From Emiliania huxleyi CCMP1516 (Eukaryota > Haptophyta > Isochrysidales > Noelaerhabdaceae), in the NCBI RefSeq assembly GCF_000372725.1, contig NW_005199983.1:62289-126288 (forward strand): DNA of 64,000 nucleotides. The letters run 5' to 3'. Within the stretch, counting starts at the first letter, position 1; each line of letters starts with the position of its first letter. A program made the position numbers and the translations under genes. Positions 1-11,175 of the stretch are shown here, in pieces. The notes below the pieces were generated by a model, which searched no databases, was not told where the DNA came from, and saw only the letters and a program-made list of their open reading frames with translations.

Positions 1-303
1 CGCGCGGACCTCCCGACGGGCCTCGACGCCGCGGCTCTCGCGCCCACACCGCCGCAAGGCGCGCAGCATGCGAGGCCCGCCGTGAGCACCGTGCAGCCAC
101 TAGTGCAGCCAGCCGCTTCACCCCGCGGAGCCGCCTCGGACGCGGCGCTCGACGGCGAGGCGGCCGTCCTAGAGGCGCTGCTGGTCGCGATGGAGGCGCG
201 TCTGGCCGCCCGCTTCGAGGCGGCGCTCGCTCCGATCGGGGAGAGGCTCGCGGCGCTCGAGCGAGCTGTGCTCGCGATGGGCCACGCGGTGGACGCTACT
301 TGA
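1..303 (+). CDS. C-terminal end of an unidentified protein (partial)
   Basis: The frame starting at base 1 is open to a TGA at 301-303, giving about 100 residues of a protein whose start lies before the window. The first half is Ala/Pro-rich. The last 45 residues (EALLVAMEARLAARFEAALA, then ERLAALERAVLAMG) form a regular Leu/Ala amphipathic helix, probably a short coiled coil. GC at third positions is high, as in the other genes here. No family is recognised. A GTG or ATG start inside the window is possible, but the uninterrupted upstream frame favours a truncated gene. Confidence 0.5.
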   Translation, partial: RADLPTGLDAAALAPTPPQGAQHARPAVSTVQPLVQPAASPRGAASDAALDGEAAVLEALLVAMEARLAARFEAALAPIGERLAALERAVLAMGHAVDAT

Positions 304-910
304 TTTTTGGAGCTTTCGAAAAGGACTGCCTCCCCGGCTGTCTGCAGCCCCCTTGAAGCTCCCCCCCAGCCCCCACACCGGGCGCGCGGATGCCGGATCC
401 GGATGCACAATGCTCAATGGTCGAAGAGAATGCTGTCTCAAGCTATGCTTGGTTTTCTCGTGAATGAACACACTTTGGAGTGCAGTCATCAGCCTCACAT
501 CCAGGGCCGGGGAGCTGAGAAGCGCACCCAGCGGGCCAGATGACCGGTATCGGGTTGCGGGCAAGAGAGCCCTAGCCCCGGGGGTGCGGGGTGCGCGTTC
601 GCAGGGCCAGGGAAAAACGAGGGCCGTAAAGTAAACACGGGTCTCCGAGGGTTAGTTCCGTGTACCGGGTTTCCCCTTAACTGCAGAACGCCCCCTCTAC
701 TCGGAGCTAACGGACACACAACACTGCACTCCACGCACGTACACGGATACGCCTCATGTGCGCCCGCCCGACTCCGGTCCCACAGAGCACAGTCCCTTCC
801 TCCGCCCGTCGGGGCGAGCCCTCGGCTCGTCCCGATCCCTTGCTCGCCTTCCGGGCGTTACCAGACTGCCTCTGCAGTCGTTTCTGATGCCTCTTCCTCG
901 GCTGGGTGCA
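304..910. other. Intergenic region with a dispersed-repeat copy
   Basis: No convincing coding frame. Bases about 455-600 match 29670-29880 in order but with internal gaps: both contain gagctRagaagcgcaccca, then gtatcgggttgcggg, then agagagccctagccc. The rest is unannotatable intergenic DNA. Confidence 0.6.
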
Positions 911-922
911 TTTTTCTTTTTT
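911..922 (+). promoter_or_regulatory. T-tract core-promoter candidate of the DGD gene
   Basis: TTTTTCTTTTTT lies 48 bp before the DGD start codon in otherwise very GC-rich DNA. Similar T-tracts precede several other starts in this window at 12-50 bp. A role as initiator or TTTT-box is inference. Confidence 0.4.
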
Positions 923-969
923 GCTACAGCCGAGCTCGCTCGCCGATTGAGGTGGGTGCCGCGAGTCGA

Positions 970-1420
970 ATGCTCGTCGTTTGCTTGGCCTTCGCGCCTC
1001 GGCAGCCACCTGGCCTCGCCGGTCGTGCATGGCTGCCAGCACACCGCGCGCGGCCAACGCGCCCGCCGCTCCTCGGCGATGCTCCCGAGGAGGACGGCGC
1101 CGAGACCTTGGTGACCGTGGCAGCTGCTGAACCACGACCATCGGGCGAGCGAGAGCAGCCGAAGGGCATGCTCTGGGGTCGGATCCGCCGCCGCTTCCGC
1201 CGACAGCCAGTACATGAGCGCCGGGCGGCGAGAAGTAGCGAGGAGGCTGACATTGTCGAGGCCAAGGCGCTTGAGGCTGCAGCTGCGCCGGCCGAGGAGG
1301 GGATGGAGGAGGGTGGGAGAGTGGAGTCGCAGCGTGATTTATGCGCTTCCGACGCCGGGGCCGATCATGACACCGTGGAGATCAACGTGCGCGGCAGGGA
1401 TAACGCGGCGGGAGGAAGTA

Positions 1421-1452
<32 letters not shown>

Positions 1453-4400
1453 CTGTCGCTTGTTGAGGACATAGCAGAGGAGGTACAGGCGGCGATCGAC
1501 GAGAGGCGGTCGCGGCTCAACTCGCGGCTCACGTCGTCGCTCCGCACGTTTCGCGACGAGGCGCCCTTGCCGCACCTCTCCCCCCTCGCCGCTGCACCGC
1601 CCTTGCAGAGAAGCTTCTGCCGAGGGGCTATTGGTGGAGTGGGGAGAGGCTGCTGCCCCTCCCCCTCCCCGTACCCCCCCCCCCACCCCTCCCCCTCCCC
1701 TCCCCGGCGGCGGCAGGTCCTCGACGAAGTTGAGACGCAGGCGGACCAGGCGCCACCGCCTGCCGCCTGCCCCCGCCCCCGCCCCTGCTCCCCCTTGCCC
1801 GAGGCCCGGCCGCCCCAACCGACAGGCGCGCCAGAGAAAGGACAAGTACTCGCGGCGGCGCGAGGAGATCCTCGACTCGCTCGGCGAGATCTAGCCGAGA
1901 TCTAGCCGAGATCCAGTCGAGATGAGGGTCGGCCAGGGCCTCCGCTCGCTTGGCGGCTCGTCACCGGGTGAGAGTGAGTGCGCAGGCGAGCTGCGGGAAG
2001 ACATCCTCTCCGACATTGAGGCGACCATCTCTCACTCATACGAATCATTAAATGTTGACATTCATCAAGACATCCCCTCCGACATTGACCATCTCGGGCG
2101 TCGTGGCGGGCCTGAAGAGGAACGGCCAAGCATTGATACTGAACTGTGAACCTCGGAGGTGACCATCTCGGGCGTCGTGGCGGGCGGCCGCCGCGTCGAG
2201 CGCGGCTTGCGCGAGCTGCGGTCCGAGTCGAAGGGGCGAGGCAGGCTCGCCGCTCGCCGTGAGCATGAGTCGCGAGCTGGTTGGGAACAGGTCCGAGTGG
2301 GAGGAGGAGGTGGACGCGCTGATTGCGGACGCACGCGCTGACGTGGAGCTGGCGGTGCGGTGGCGAGCGTGGAGGAGGGCGAGGCGGATAGCGCGCGTGT
2401 GACCGCGCGTGTGGTGGTTGGGGCGTAGGTGCGGGACGTCGAGGACGCAATCGAGGCGCAGCGGAGCGAGGTGAGGCGCGCGACGGAGACGTTCAACGCG
2501 CAGTGGATCGGGCGAGACCTAGCAGAGAGCTGGCAGAGAGCTGGCAGAGAGGTGGCAGAGAGGTGGCAGAGAGGTGGCAGAGAGCTGGCAGAGAGGTGGC
2601 AGAGAGGTGGCAGAGACCTAGCAGAGAGCTGGCAGAGAGGTGGCAGAGAGCTGGCAGAGAGCTGGCAGAGAGCTGGCAGAGAGGTGGCAGAGAGGTGGCA
2701 GAGAGCTGGCAGAGAGGTGGCAGAGAGCTGGCAGAGAGCTGGCAGAGAGCTGGCAGAGAGCTGGCAGAGAGGTGGCAGAGAGGTGGCAGAGAGGTGGCAG
2801 TTCGTGCAGCGGCTCGGGGCAGCGCGCGCTTGGCGGGCGTCCCTTTCCCTCAGCGCTCGCCGTCCCCGGCACAGGCAAGGGCGGGGCGAGGGGCGGCGCG
2901 GCGGAGGGGCGAACGTGACCGCCTTCAACCTGACGGCGTGGGCGGCCCGCGGCGGCGGCGGAGGGCTCGCAAAGTACCTCGCGGAGACGCAGGACAACAT
3001 CCGGTGCGTCGCGCGGGCGGGGGCTGGTGCGCGGCGCGTGTCCTCAGGGAGAGGCTGTTGCTGTCAGGTCCATCGAGGAGGACCTCGAGGCTGATTTGAG
3101 CGACTTCAAGGCGCGCTGGGCCGTCACCGCCGCGCGGCTCGAGTACTTGCCGCAGGAGCTGCCCTAAGCTGGCCGCTCATTCACAACGCTCCCTTCATTG
3201 AGCTCCTCTCTCATGAATGACAGGAGCTGCCCAAGCTGCGCACGCTCGCGAGCGTGCGGGCCTACGTCGCCGACACGATCTTCGAGGGAGGGACGCTGCC
3301 TCTCGTGCGCAGGCAATATAACATAATATATATAATATAATATAATATAATACAACATATGCCTCTCGTGCGCAGGGCCCGCCGGCGCGCGTCCTCACCC
3401 TCTGGCGAGAGCGACCAGCCGACCAAGGCCCCGGCCAAGGACTACGCGAAGCTCAAGGACCCCGCCCGCCCCCCGGCTCCCCGTGTCAACGGCGGACCGC
3501 ACATCCGTGACCCGCTGCTTGTTTTCTCAGGACCCGCTCGGAGTGCGGCTCGCCGCGGCACAAGGCGACGTGCTCCGGCCGACGCCAGACTCGGACTTGC
3601 GCTCCGGCGGGCGGCGGCTGGCTATCCTGACCACGGCAGCAACTAGCCGAGAGAGTCGCCGAGAGAGTCGCCGAGAGCTGAGCCTCGGTCCGCCCGAGGT
3701 GTGCAGGCGGCGCTCCCTTGGATGACTGGCACGGCGGTCAACCCGCTCCTGCGGGCCGCCTACCTGGCGGCCAAGGGCTACCCGGTGACGCTCTACGTGC
3801 CGTGGCTGCCAAAGCAGGACCAGCTGCTGCTCTTCCCGTGAGATGTAGCCGAGAGGCGGCCGAGAGGCGGCCGAGAGGCGGCCGAAGCTGGGGCCAAGCT
3901 CCTCCTCTCCCTGCTGGTGTAGCCCCAGCTGTTGTGAGCAGCAGTCTCCCCGAGCAGGCGCGGCCTCGCCTTCGACAAGCCGGCGCAGCAGGAGGCGTAC
4001 TCGAGGTGGTGGCTCTCGAACCGGGCAAACGTCGAGCCGCCGCCGTCGCTGCGCATACGCTGGTACCCCGCAAACTACGAGCCGGGGATCGGCGGCATCA
4101 TCCAAAGCGGCAAGATCGACCTCGCGGCTCTGGTGCCGCCCGAGGAGCGGGACGTCGCCATCCTCGAGGAGCGAAGAGAAGAGAAGAAAGAGACGAGACG
4201 AGACGAGAAGAGAAGAGACGAGACGAGACGAGAGAGGAGCGGGACGTCGCCATCCTCGAGGAGCGAAGAGAAGAAAGAGACGAGACGAGACGAGAAGAGA
4301 CGAGAAGAGACGAGACGAGACGAGAGAGGAGCGGGACGTCGCCATCCTCGAGGAGCGAAGCGAAGAGAAGAAAGAGACGAGACGAGACGAGAAGAGAAGA

Positions 4401-6119
4401 GACGAGACGAGACGAGAAGAGAAGAGAGAGGAGCGGGACGTCGCCATCCTCGAGGAGCGGGAGCCCTCGCGCCGCCGTGCCGAGGGCCCGTCCCCGACAC
4501 GCCCTGGAGGTGTGTGCGAGTAGGAGCCGGAGCACCTCAACTGGTACCACCACGGCTCCCGCTGGCCGGAGCTCTACCGGCACGTCGTCGGCGTCGCGCA
4601 CACAAACTACCTGCAGTACAGCCGGCTGCAGTACCCGGGCCTCGAGGGCCAGCTCAAGGAGAGGTGGATGGAGCTCCTCAACGCGGTGGTCTGCGCCGCC
4701 TACACGGACGTGGTCGTCAAGCTCTCCCCGACCCTCGTCGACGTGCCCGGCCACAACCTCGTCTGCAACGTCCACGGCGTGCGAGGCGCACCCTCCTCCT
4801 CGCACCCTCCTCCTCGCGCGCAGGCGGCGGGCCCTGTACACGTCCGTGACGCGTCCACGACACGTCCACGACACGTCCCGCAGGCGAGTTCCTTGCCGTC
4901 GGCGCGCAGGCGGCGCGCAACGCCGGCAGCTTCTTCGACCGCGGCGCCTACTTCCTCGGCAAGGCCCTCTGGACGAAGGGCTACCGCGAGCTTCTCGACG
5001 CGCTCGCCGCGCACGGCCCGGCCGGCGGCGACGCGCCCCTGCCCCCGCTGCACACGTTCGGCTCGGGCCCCGACGAGGCTGCGATCCGGTCCGAGGTGGA
5101 GCGGCTCGGCGTCGACGTGGTGACGCACGAGGGCATCGACCACGCCCACCCGTCGATGCACGGCTACTCGCTCTTCGTCAACCCGTCGACGTCGGACGTG
5201 CTCTGCACCGCCACCGCCGAGGCGCTCGCCATGGGCAAGAAGGCGCCCCCCCCCCCCCCACCCCCCCCCCCCCACACACACACACCCCATCTCGCCATCC
5301 CACCGGCCGCAGGTGCTCATCCCGGACCACCCGTCCAACCTCTTCTTCAAGCAGTTCTCAAACGCCATCCTCTACGACGACCCGGCGCAGCTCGGCTCCC
5401 TCATCAGCGAGGCGCTCGCGACTCCACCCGCCGCGATGACCAAGATGGAGCAGTACGCCCTCTCGTGGGAGGCGCTCCCTAGACACTGCCGAGACACCTC
5501 CTAGACACCTCCTCCTAGACACTGCCGAGACACTGCCGAGACACTGCCGAGACACTGCCGGAGAGTCGGAGCAGCAGGCACACCTCTACCCGCCCCCCTG
5601 TTTCGCTCGCTGCTCGCGCGCTCTCCCAGGCGGCGACAGAGCGCCTCCCCATGCTCCCCATATCTCCCCATATCTCCCCATATCTCCCCATATCTCCCCA
5701 TATCTCCCCATATCTCCCAGGCGGCGACAGAGCGCCTCCTCGACGCGGCGGCGCTGCCCGCCGGCACGCGCAGACCAAAGGAGCGGCCGCTGCACTCGCT
5801 CGCCTATGGCGTGCACTACACGATGGGCACGCAGCCGCTCTGCGACGTGCTCCGCGTCGCCAGCGGCGTGCGTCCCGTCTTCTCGGTTGAGGAGCGGCTC
5901 AGGGCGGCCGTTGGGCTCGCCACCGGAGATCGGGGCGACAGCGACGGGGAGAAGGGCGTCGTCGAGGTCGGCAGCAGCGGCGGTGGCGGTGGTGGCGGCG
6001 GCGGCAGCAGCAGTAGCGTTGGCGAGACATTCGGCGGCGAGAGCGGCAGGAGTCGCGGGGAGCAGCAACCCTCAGCAGACGGCTCCACTGACGGCGCGAA
6101 CAGGTGGAGAGCGCGCTAG
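970..6119 (+). CDS. DGD1: Digalactosyldiacylglycerol synthase (GT4 family, plastid envelope)
   Basis: Transfers galactose from UDP-galactose to MGDG to make DGDG, a major thylakoid lipid. Translated exons match the family in order: [20 protein letters not shown] near 3713-3770, [18 protein letters not shown] near 3785-3838, DVAILEE then EHLNWYHHG (4145-4560), [34 protein letters not shown] (about 4945-5000), [20 protein letters not shown] (about 5190-5240) and the final SWEAATERL junction. The start ATG 970 gives [12 protein letters not shown], a signal-like beginning of a plastid presequence, followed by a long Glu-rich coiled-coil extension. At least ten introns interrupt the gene. Early ones are GC-AG (for example 1561-1716, 1750-1834, 1884-1985), and several are bracketed by exon duplications. 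The tail is Gly/Ser-rich and ends with TAG at 6117-6119. Family assignment is firm; exact exon edges in 1900-3650 are approximate. DGD1 versus DGD2 cannot be decided. Confidence 0.88.
2512..2802 (+). repeat. Intronic tandem array of an 11-bp purine-rich unit
   Basis: About 26 copies of (g/t)ggcagagagc/g fill an intron of the DGD gene between exons encoding [14 protein letters not shown] and the following exon. Because the unit is 11 bp, every third unit returns to frame, so the array is open in several frames and produces spurious long reading frames on both strands. Confidence 0.9.
3298..3376 (+). repeat. AT-rich 47-bp insert between 16-bp exon duplicates (DGD intron)
   Basis: gcctctcgtgcgcagg occurs at 3298-3313 and again at 3361-3376. 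Between them lies an almost pure AT stretch (ataatataatataata pattern). Each copy contains cgcAG|G, so the first can serve as a GC donor and the second as the AG acceptor. Confidence 0.85.
4145..4459 (+). repeat. Four tandem copies of an exon edge inside a DGD intron
   Basis: The 29-bp coding edge for [10 protein letters not shown] occurs at 4145-4173, 4237-4265, 4329-4357 and 4431-4459 (spacing 92, 92 and 102 bp). The copies are separated by a purine filler of agacg/agaag units. The next true exon begins at about 4529 after an AG, with codons for [11 protein letters not shown]. Confidence 0.9.
5623..5739 (+). repeat. Exon-start duplication around a (atatctcccc)n filler in DGD
   Basis: tcccAGgcggcgacagagcgcctcc occurs at 5623-5648 and 5715-5739. 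Between them is a 10-bp array of ccatatctcc. Both copies offer the same AG acceptor in front of codons for AATERLL, so either could start the last exon, although only the second is followed by in-frame coding sequence. Confidence 0.88.
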
Positions 6120-7098
6120 TCCGCGGGATGGATGGGGACAAAGCATGTGCCCGAGGGTGGAAGACACGCGACACGTCCAGCCGTCCACCCGTCCCCCCCC
6201 ACATTTTAAGGTGAGTACCTGTTGTGTTACCCGTCATGTGCCGCGTCTTGGCCACGCGTGCGTTGTAGCGTTACGCTTCCGTCTACTTGTTTAGAGAGCC
6301 GTGTCTTCTGAGTCGTCTCTCCTTCGCCTCTCTCTGAGAGAAGTCCCGGCCCCTTTTCGGCGTTTCGAAGCGGCCCCATGACTGCGAAGAGAGATAGGAA
6401 GAGGCAGACTCCCTAGGGTGGGCGACGGCTAGCGCACCACACACCTCTCCTTACGCTATACGCAGTAAAATCCCTGTGTATCGTGGTGGCGGCGTGCCGT
6501 CCTCCCATCCCTCCCTTGGGTTGTCTGTTTTCTTTCTTTTAAGCGGCCCCATTTTAGGATAGCCATTACTGACACCGCCCCCAGCGGCCATGCCCGCGCG
6601 GCGCCCCGATCCCCGCGGCCCCCGCGCGCCCGCGGGCTTATACCCGGCCGGGACGCTGGGGAAATAAATAAATAAAACGGACACCTCTACTAGGAGATGG
6701 TAAAAAGGAATCCCGGTGCGTTCTTTGTGCAGGGTTCTTTGTGGGTTGCTGGTCGTGACTAGCCAGGGGGAGAACTCTCTCTAATAGAGCCGATAGAGCC
6801 GTATCTCGGAGTAAGTCTCTCGGACCCTTCCACATGGTCCCTCGGGTCCCTGCTGCTCCTAATCTCTTTGTACATCCTCCTGCTGATCTCATCTGGAGCG
6901 CTCCTTTTCTTTACCTCGACTCCGGCTTCAGATGAGTTTACCTTTACCTCTCCCCTCCAAGTCCAGCCCTACCTCTCTACCTGCGATCTACCTGCGCCAC
7001 GGCCCTCCGTGCACGTGCGGGAAAGTCGCTCTGACGCTCCTACATTCCGCTATCCTCACACAGCCCGCACACCCCATGGTAGCGAACCTCAGTCCCAT
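6120..7098. other. Intergenic region between convergent genes
   Basis: No supported gene. It contains the dispersed element at 6368-6553 and short CT-rich stretches. It is the 3' side of both the DGD gene and the minus-strand hydrolase. Confidence 0.6.
6368..6553 (-). mobile_element. Dispersed about 160-bp element, minus orientation, with 12-bp flanking direct repeats
   Basis: Reverse-complement match of 19225-19390 over gaagagagataggaagagg, gggtgggcgacggctagcgc, ggcggcgtgccgtcctccca and the T-rich end. The same 12 bp, aagcggccccat, lies at both ends (about 6368-6379 and 6541-6552), as a target-site duplication would. Relative to the 19-kb copy it has two small insertions near 6464-6490. It encodes nothing, so it is likely a non-autonomous element. 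Confidence 0.65.
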
Positions 7099-8193
7099 CT
7101 AGCCCCTTGACCAAGCACGGCCATGCGGCTGCCAGTTGGCGCCAGCCCACGCCTCGCACAACCCGGTCCAGTTGCCAATGTCGCGCCCCGTAAACTTCAT
7201 CGCAAGGCCAAGCCCGTGCTTGAGCCCTGCGCCGCGGAAGATGTGCGCCTCGACCGCGCCCCCGCGCGAGCGGAGCGCAGCCGCCAGCCGCTCGGTGTTT
7301 TGGAACGGCACGATGTCGTCACTCTCAGTGTGCCACAAGAAGAAGGGCGGGGGCGGCGACGAGGCCGGCCGGCGCAGCGCGAGATCATCGAGGGAGACGT
7401 CGTCCTCGGCCGTGCGCGGCAACGACTTGCCTAGATCGGGTCCAAGCAGCACCGCGAAGGAGCCATGGTGGCGGAGCGGTCTCGGCTGGCCGCGCGCAGC
7501 CTCGCCGACGCAGGCATAGGTGGAGCACTTGCAGAAGGGGTGGCGTCCGACCGCGCAATCGACTGTGTCATTGTGCGCACTGACCAGCGGGTAGGCAAGG
7601 ATTGCGGCGTCGGGCCGCGCGGAGAACGCCGCCGCGCGGTCGCCCTTGGCGCTCAACAGCTTGTCGACCTCCCCGCCCTCGGCGGCGTCCCACGCAAGGC
7701 TCACATGCCCAGCGACGTGCCCGCCAGCGCTAAAGCCAAGCACGCCGATCCTTGGCGCGACGCGCCACGCGGCCGCGTGCAGCCGTACCAGCTGCACAGC
7801 GCGCCGTGCATCAAGCAGCGGCGCTGGGTGGCGGCGCATCGTGCGGTACTCGACAACAACGCAGTGGACTCCGGCGAGGTTGAGCCAGTTGCAGGCTCGC
7901 CTGCCCTCGGCCTGGACTGTGAGGCTGACGTAGCCACCACCCGGGAACACTAGCACCAGTGGAAGCTCCACGTCTGGGCCCAGCCCGAGCCGGGCGCGCA
8001 TCGGCTGCGGCACGAGAAAGGGCGTCAACTGCGGGTCCTTTAGCTGGCGCTTTCGACGCGCATAGTCGCGGGGCCCCACATTGTTGATGCTCGCCGAGAC
8101 GGAGTCAAAGTAGACGTCGGCCGGTGGGTCGTCCGGCCACAGCCGAAGCGGCGGCATGCTCTTGAGACGGAGAGGCGAGTAGGTGGCTGGCAT
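7099..8193 (-). CDS. Alpha/beta hydrolase, BD-FAE/acetyl-xylan-esterase-like
   Basis: Intronless, 364 residues, starting at ATG 8193 (an in-frame TTG two codons upstream is less likely). The fold markers are clear: oxyanion strand LVLVFPGGGYVSL, nucleophile elbow GFSAGGH, catalytic Asp region HTESDDIVPFQ and catalytic His in GLKHGLGLA. These belong to the BD-FAE/HSL-like alpha/beta hydrolases that deacylate carbohydrate or small esters. The substrate is unknown. No signal peptide is evident. It is divergent from the proline-rich protein gene, with a 350-bp shared upstream region (8194-8544). The family is secure; the specific reaction is inference. Confidence 0.85.
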   Translation of the reverse strand: MPATYSPLRLKSMPPLRLWPDDPPADVYFDSVSASINNVGPRDYARRKRQLKDPQLTPFLVPQPMRARLGLGPDVELPLVLVFPGGGYVSLTVQAEGRRACNWLNLAGVHCVVVEYRTMRRHPAPLLDARRAVQLVRLHAAAWRVAPRIGVLGFSAGGHVAGHVSLAWDAAEGGEVDKLLSAKGDRAAAFSARPDAAILAYPLVSAHNDTVDCAVGRHPFCKCSTYACVGEAARGQPRPLRHHGSFAVLLGPDLGKSLPRTAEDDVSLDDLALRRPASSPPPPFFLWHTESDDIVPFQNTERLAAALRSRGGAVEAHIFRGAGLKHGLGLAMKFTGRDIGNWTGLCEAWAGANWQPHGRAWSRG

Positions 8194-8544
8194 GTTCAAC
8201 GTGCCGATAGCGTAGGGGGCAGCGCGGCAGCGGGCTCAACGAAGAGCAAACTTGGCGTGACACTTCTTCAAACCCTCTGTAATAATCCACTTGGCCCGGG
8301 AACAAACCCAGGCCCGAGCCCTTCCTCTTTCCTCTCTCTTTGGCTCGCGCCAGGGCACTCTCTTTGCAAGTTTGCATCTTCCTTACTTGCGAAAGAAGAC
8401 GTTGTGCCCGCATTTATTGAATTGCCGGTTGAGGTGCGAGCCCTGGAGGCCCTGGGATTCACACCTTGAGCAAATTTCGAACCGGCGGGAAACCTTTCGT
8501 TCCCCTTTTAAACTCCGGCTCTCGCCGTCGGAACATCCCGCCCA
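8194..8544. promoter_or_regulatory. Shared upstream region of two divergent genes
   Basis: Non-coding stretch between the starts at 8193 (-) and 8545 (+). I see no TATA box. A ccttttaaac stretch lies about 40 bp before the plus-strand start. Any promoter function rests on position only. Confidence 0.35.
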
Positions 8545-10705
8545 ATGCGCGCCGGCATCCTAGCCCTGGTCGTTGCTCCGCTGACTGTTGCTGCAGAGCC
8601 GTCGCCACCACCGCCGTCGCCGCCGCCGCCCTCCCCCCCCCCTCCGCAGCCCCCCTATCCTCCTCCTCCTCATCCACCGCCGCCTTCACCACCGCCGCCT
8701 TCCCAGCCAACAGAGGCGCCGCCGTTGCCACCCCCACCGTCCCCACCTCCCTCAGACCCTCCGGATGCCTCGCCCTCCCCGCCGCCTCCCTCCGCCTCGC
8801 CCTCCCCGCCGCCTCCCTCCACCTCACCCTCCCCGCCTCCTCCATCATCACCACTGCCATCGCCATCTCCCTCTGCGCCGCCGTCGCCACCCCGCGATCC
8901 CGGCGTCAGAGATTCACCATCACCACCGCCTCCCTCGCCACCGCCTCCGCAGCCGCCCTATCCTCCTCCTCCTCATCCACCGCCGCCTTCACCGCCGCCG
9001 CCTTCCCAGCCTACAGAGGCACCGCCGTTGCCACCCCCACCCTCCCCACCTCCCTCAGGACCCGATGCCTCTGTGTCTCCTCTTCCGCCATCGGCACCTC
9101 CCTCCACCTCGCCCTCCCCGCCGCCTCCCTCCGCCTCGCCCTCCCCGCCGCCTCCCTCCGCCTCGCCCTCCCCGCCGCCTCCCTCCACCTCACCCTCCCC
9201 GCCTCCATTGCCGCCAACCCTGCCGCCTCCACCGCCGCTTTCGCCACCCAATTTTTGTGACGGAGATGAAATGAAGCTTGCGGCCGACATCCCAACGGCA
9301 GCTCCTCACGCCAATGTCATCTTTGTCAATTGCATTCCCAACAACTTGACTGCAGGGGACTTCATCGAGATCAATAACACCGTGTACCAAATAGAGTCGT
9401 TGGAAATCATACTTGAGATTGTCACTAGTCGCCGCTTGCTTGAGACTGTCGTCGTTGCTGGTATCCCGGATGGCTCGGTTGCGATTAAGCTCACGGCGGA
9501 CGTGACCGAACCCGCGGGACAGGGGGTGGCCGTGACCACCGTGACAGCGCCTCCGTCGCCCCCGTCCCAACCCCCTCTCTTGCCGCCGCCTCCGGCCGGT
9601 CCGGGCGGAGTCGACAAAGATCCGTAATGGCCCTAGATGCCCGCTGCCGTGAGACTGGGAGCCATCTCGTCCCGCTCCTACCTAGCTCCTACCCTCTCTC
9701 CTTGTCGCAGGCATCTTCACTTTGCGCACGGCGGCCGCGCAGACTTCCGCGGCGAGGACGGCCGCTACTACAGCTTTTTCTCCGCACCCAATCTTGCTGT
9801 CAACGTCAAGACGGAGGACGCCGTGTTCGAAATGCACAGGAAGCTCGGGCACACCCTGACCGTGCACGGAAGCTTCATCACCGAGGTGTGTGCTCAGCAG
9901 CCCGCGCTTCCTTGGCGCCCTACTCACCCAATTGCACTGCCACCCCAAAGGTGCACGTGGTAGCGCGCGTTGGGACCGATCGCCAGCTGGCACGCGCCTC
10001 GTTTTGGGCGTCTGAGCTGGGACCGAGCAATTGGGGGTGAACGCCCCCTCCCCCTGCTCCGTCCCTCTGCACACTGGCGCGCTCAAGTCTCTCGATTACG
10101 GCCTTTGGGCTTGCTCAGGTGGAGGATTGTCAACGGATCGTGCGGCAACGCTTCGACGAGTCCCCGCTTCAAGCTGGGCCCGGGCGGCCGTCGGAAATGC
10201 GGTGAGCTGTCCATTGAGGTGTGCCCCTTGCGCATTGCGCAGCGACCTCCCAGCCCCACCCCGTCCGACGCCCGTCCCTGCACTTACGCAGGTCGACATG
10301 GCGAGTGCTTATTTTTCTCTGCCCCGATGGAGCCTTCATGTCCGTGGCAATCATGTGTACGGCCACATTTCCGGCCCTCTACACAGATTGGACGTCTCAT
10401 TTCACGCGAAGGACAACGCGGCCTCGCGGTCCCTCCCGCATGGCCTTGTCGGCCAGTCGTTCTCCTCGACAGCTTCCCGCTGGGGCAACGTCGACGAGTA
10501 CCCAGCTGAGGGCCACTTCACCACCGCTGCTATGGCTGAGGGTGCAATCGAGGGCGAGGCCGCCATGTACGAGGTGGCCGCTGCAGACGCCACGTCGTTT
10601 GCCTTCTCGCGCTTCGATGCGCAAGAGATCACTGGCCCGGTTGACTTGCGACTTGCCAGCGCCGTTGACGCCACGTCCACGGATGAGGCGTTTACCAGCA
10701 CATAG
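8545..10705 (+). CDS. Secreted proline-rich glycoprotein with a root-cap-like domain
   Basis: Five exons read cleanly: 8545-9623, 9711-9885, 9951-10036, 10119-10218 and 10292-10705. Together they give 617 residues. All introns are short GT-AG. A signal peptide (MRAGILALVVAPLTVAAEP) is followed by about 210 residues of [11 protein letters not shown] repeats, as in pherophorin or extensin-type hydroxyproline-rich wall proteins. A globular part follows with a single Cys pair near NFCDGDEM and VNCIPNN. The splice at 9623/9711 creates DPHLHFAHGGRADFRG, the hallmark of the root-cap/VWD-like extracellular domain, continued by FKLGPGGRRKCGEL, VRGNHVYGHISGP, HRLDVSF and LPHGLVGQSF. It probably acts in the cell covering. 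The domain name is from memory of the family; ligand and partners are unknown. Confidence 0.82.
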
Positions 10706-11175
10706 GTCATAGCATATAGTACACAGATACTGTGTGCTCTCAGATGCCTTGCTCCTCTAAAGTGCTTCGCCTTTTAACGAAGTTGAGATGCTCTGTACCC
10801 CGTGTGTGGTTGTCTATTGTGCTCAGCGTCTTGTCTCTGACGTACATACCTCGGCGCTCGGGTACCCCCTGGAGCTGGACGATAGTCGACGTACTACACG
10901 ACTCTCTCTCTCACACAACACACACTCTCAAAACAACACCGATCCGCAGCAGCGCGCCGGTATTACATGTACTCATGGCGATCGAGGCACGTCAACGTCG
11001 AGGAATCGCCTATGAGAGCTGTGCTGCACAACAGTGCATGTGTCTGTAGGTCTATGCACATGCACATGCGGACATGGACATGGACATGCACATGCACATG
11101 CACATGCACATGCACATGCACATGCATGCGCATGTGATGGAGAAGGGAACATCATGCTCGGAGAAGGAGGTCGCT
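10706..11175. other. Intergenic region with an ACATGC microsatellite
   Basis: No gene seen. 11050-11126 is a hexamer array (acatgc, with some acatgg) of about 12 units. Lies between the 3' ends of the proline-rich gene and the minus-strand Frag1-like gene. Confidence 0.7.

Noticed and set aside
2429-3099. Long repetitive frames ([15 protein letters not shown]) on both strands in the DGD gene
   Set aside because: Artefact of the 11-bp intronic array. The flanking real exons belong to the galactosyltransferase.
4098-5368. Several 200-570-residue frames over the DGD repeats
   Set aside because: Low-complexity Arg/Ser translations of purine-rich filler. They conflict with the clear GT4 exons.
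8459-9627. Minus-strand and alternative-frame proteins over the proline repeats
   Set aside because: Mirror translations of CCN-rich codons. The plus frame has the signal peptide and consistent splicing.
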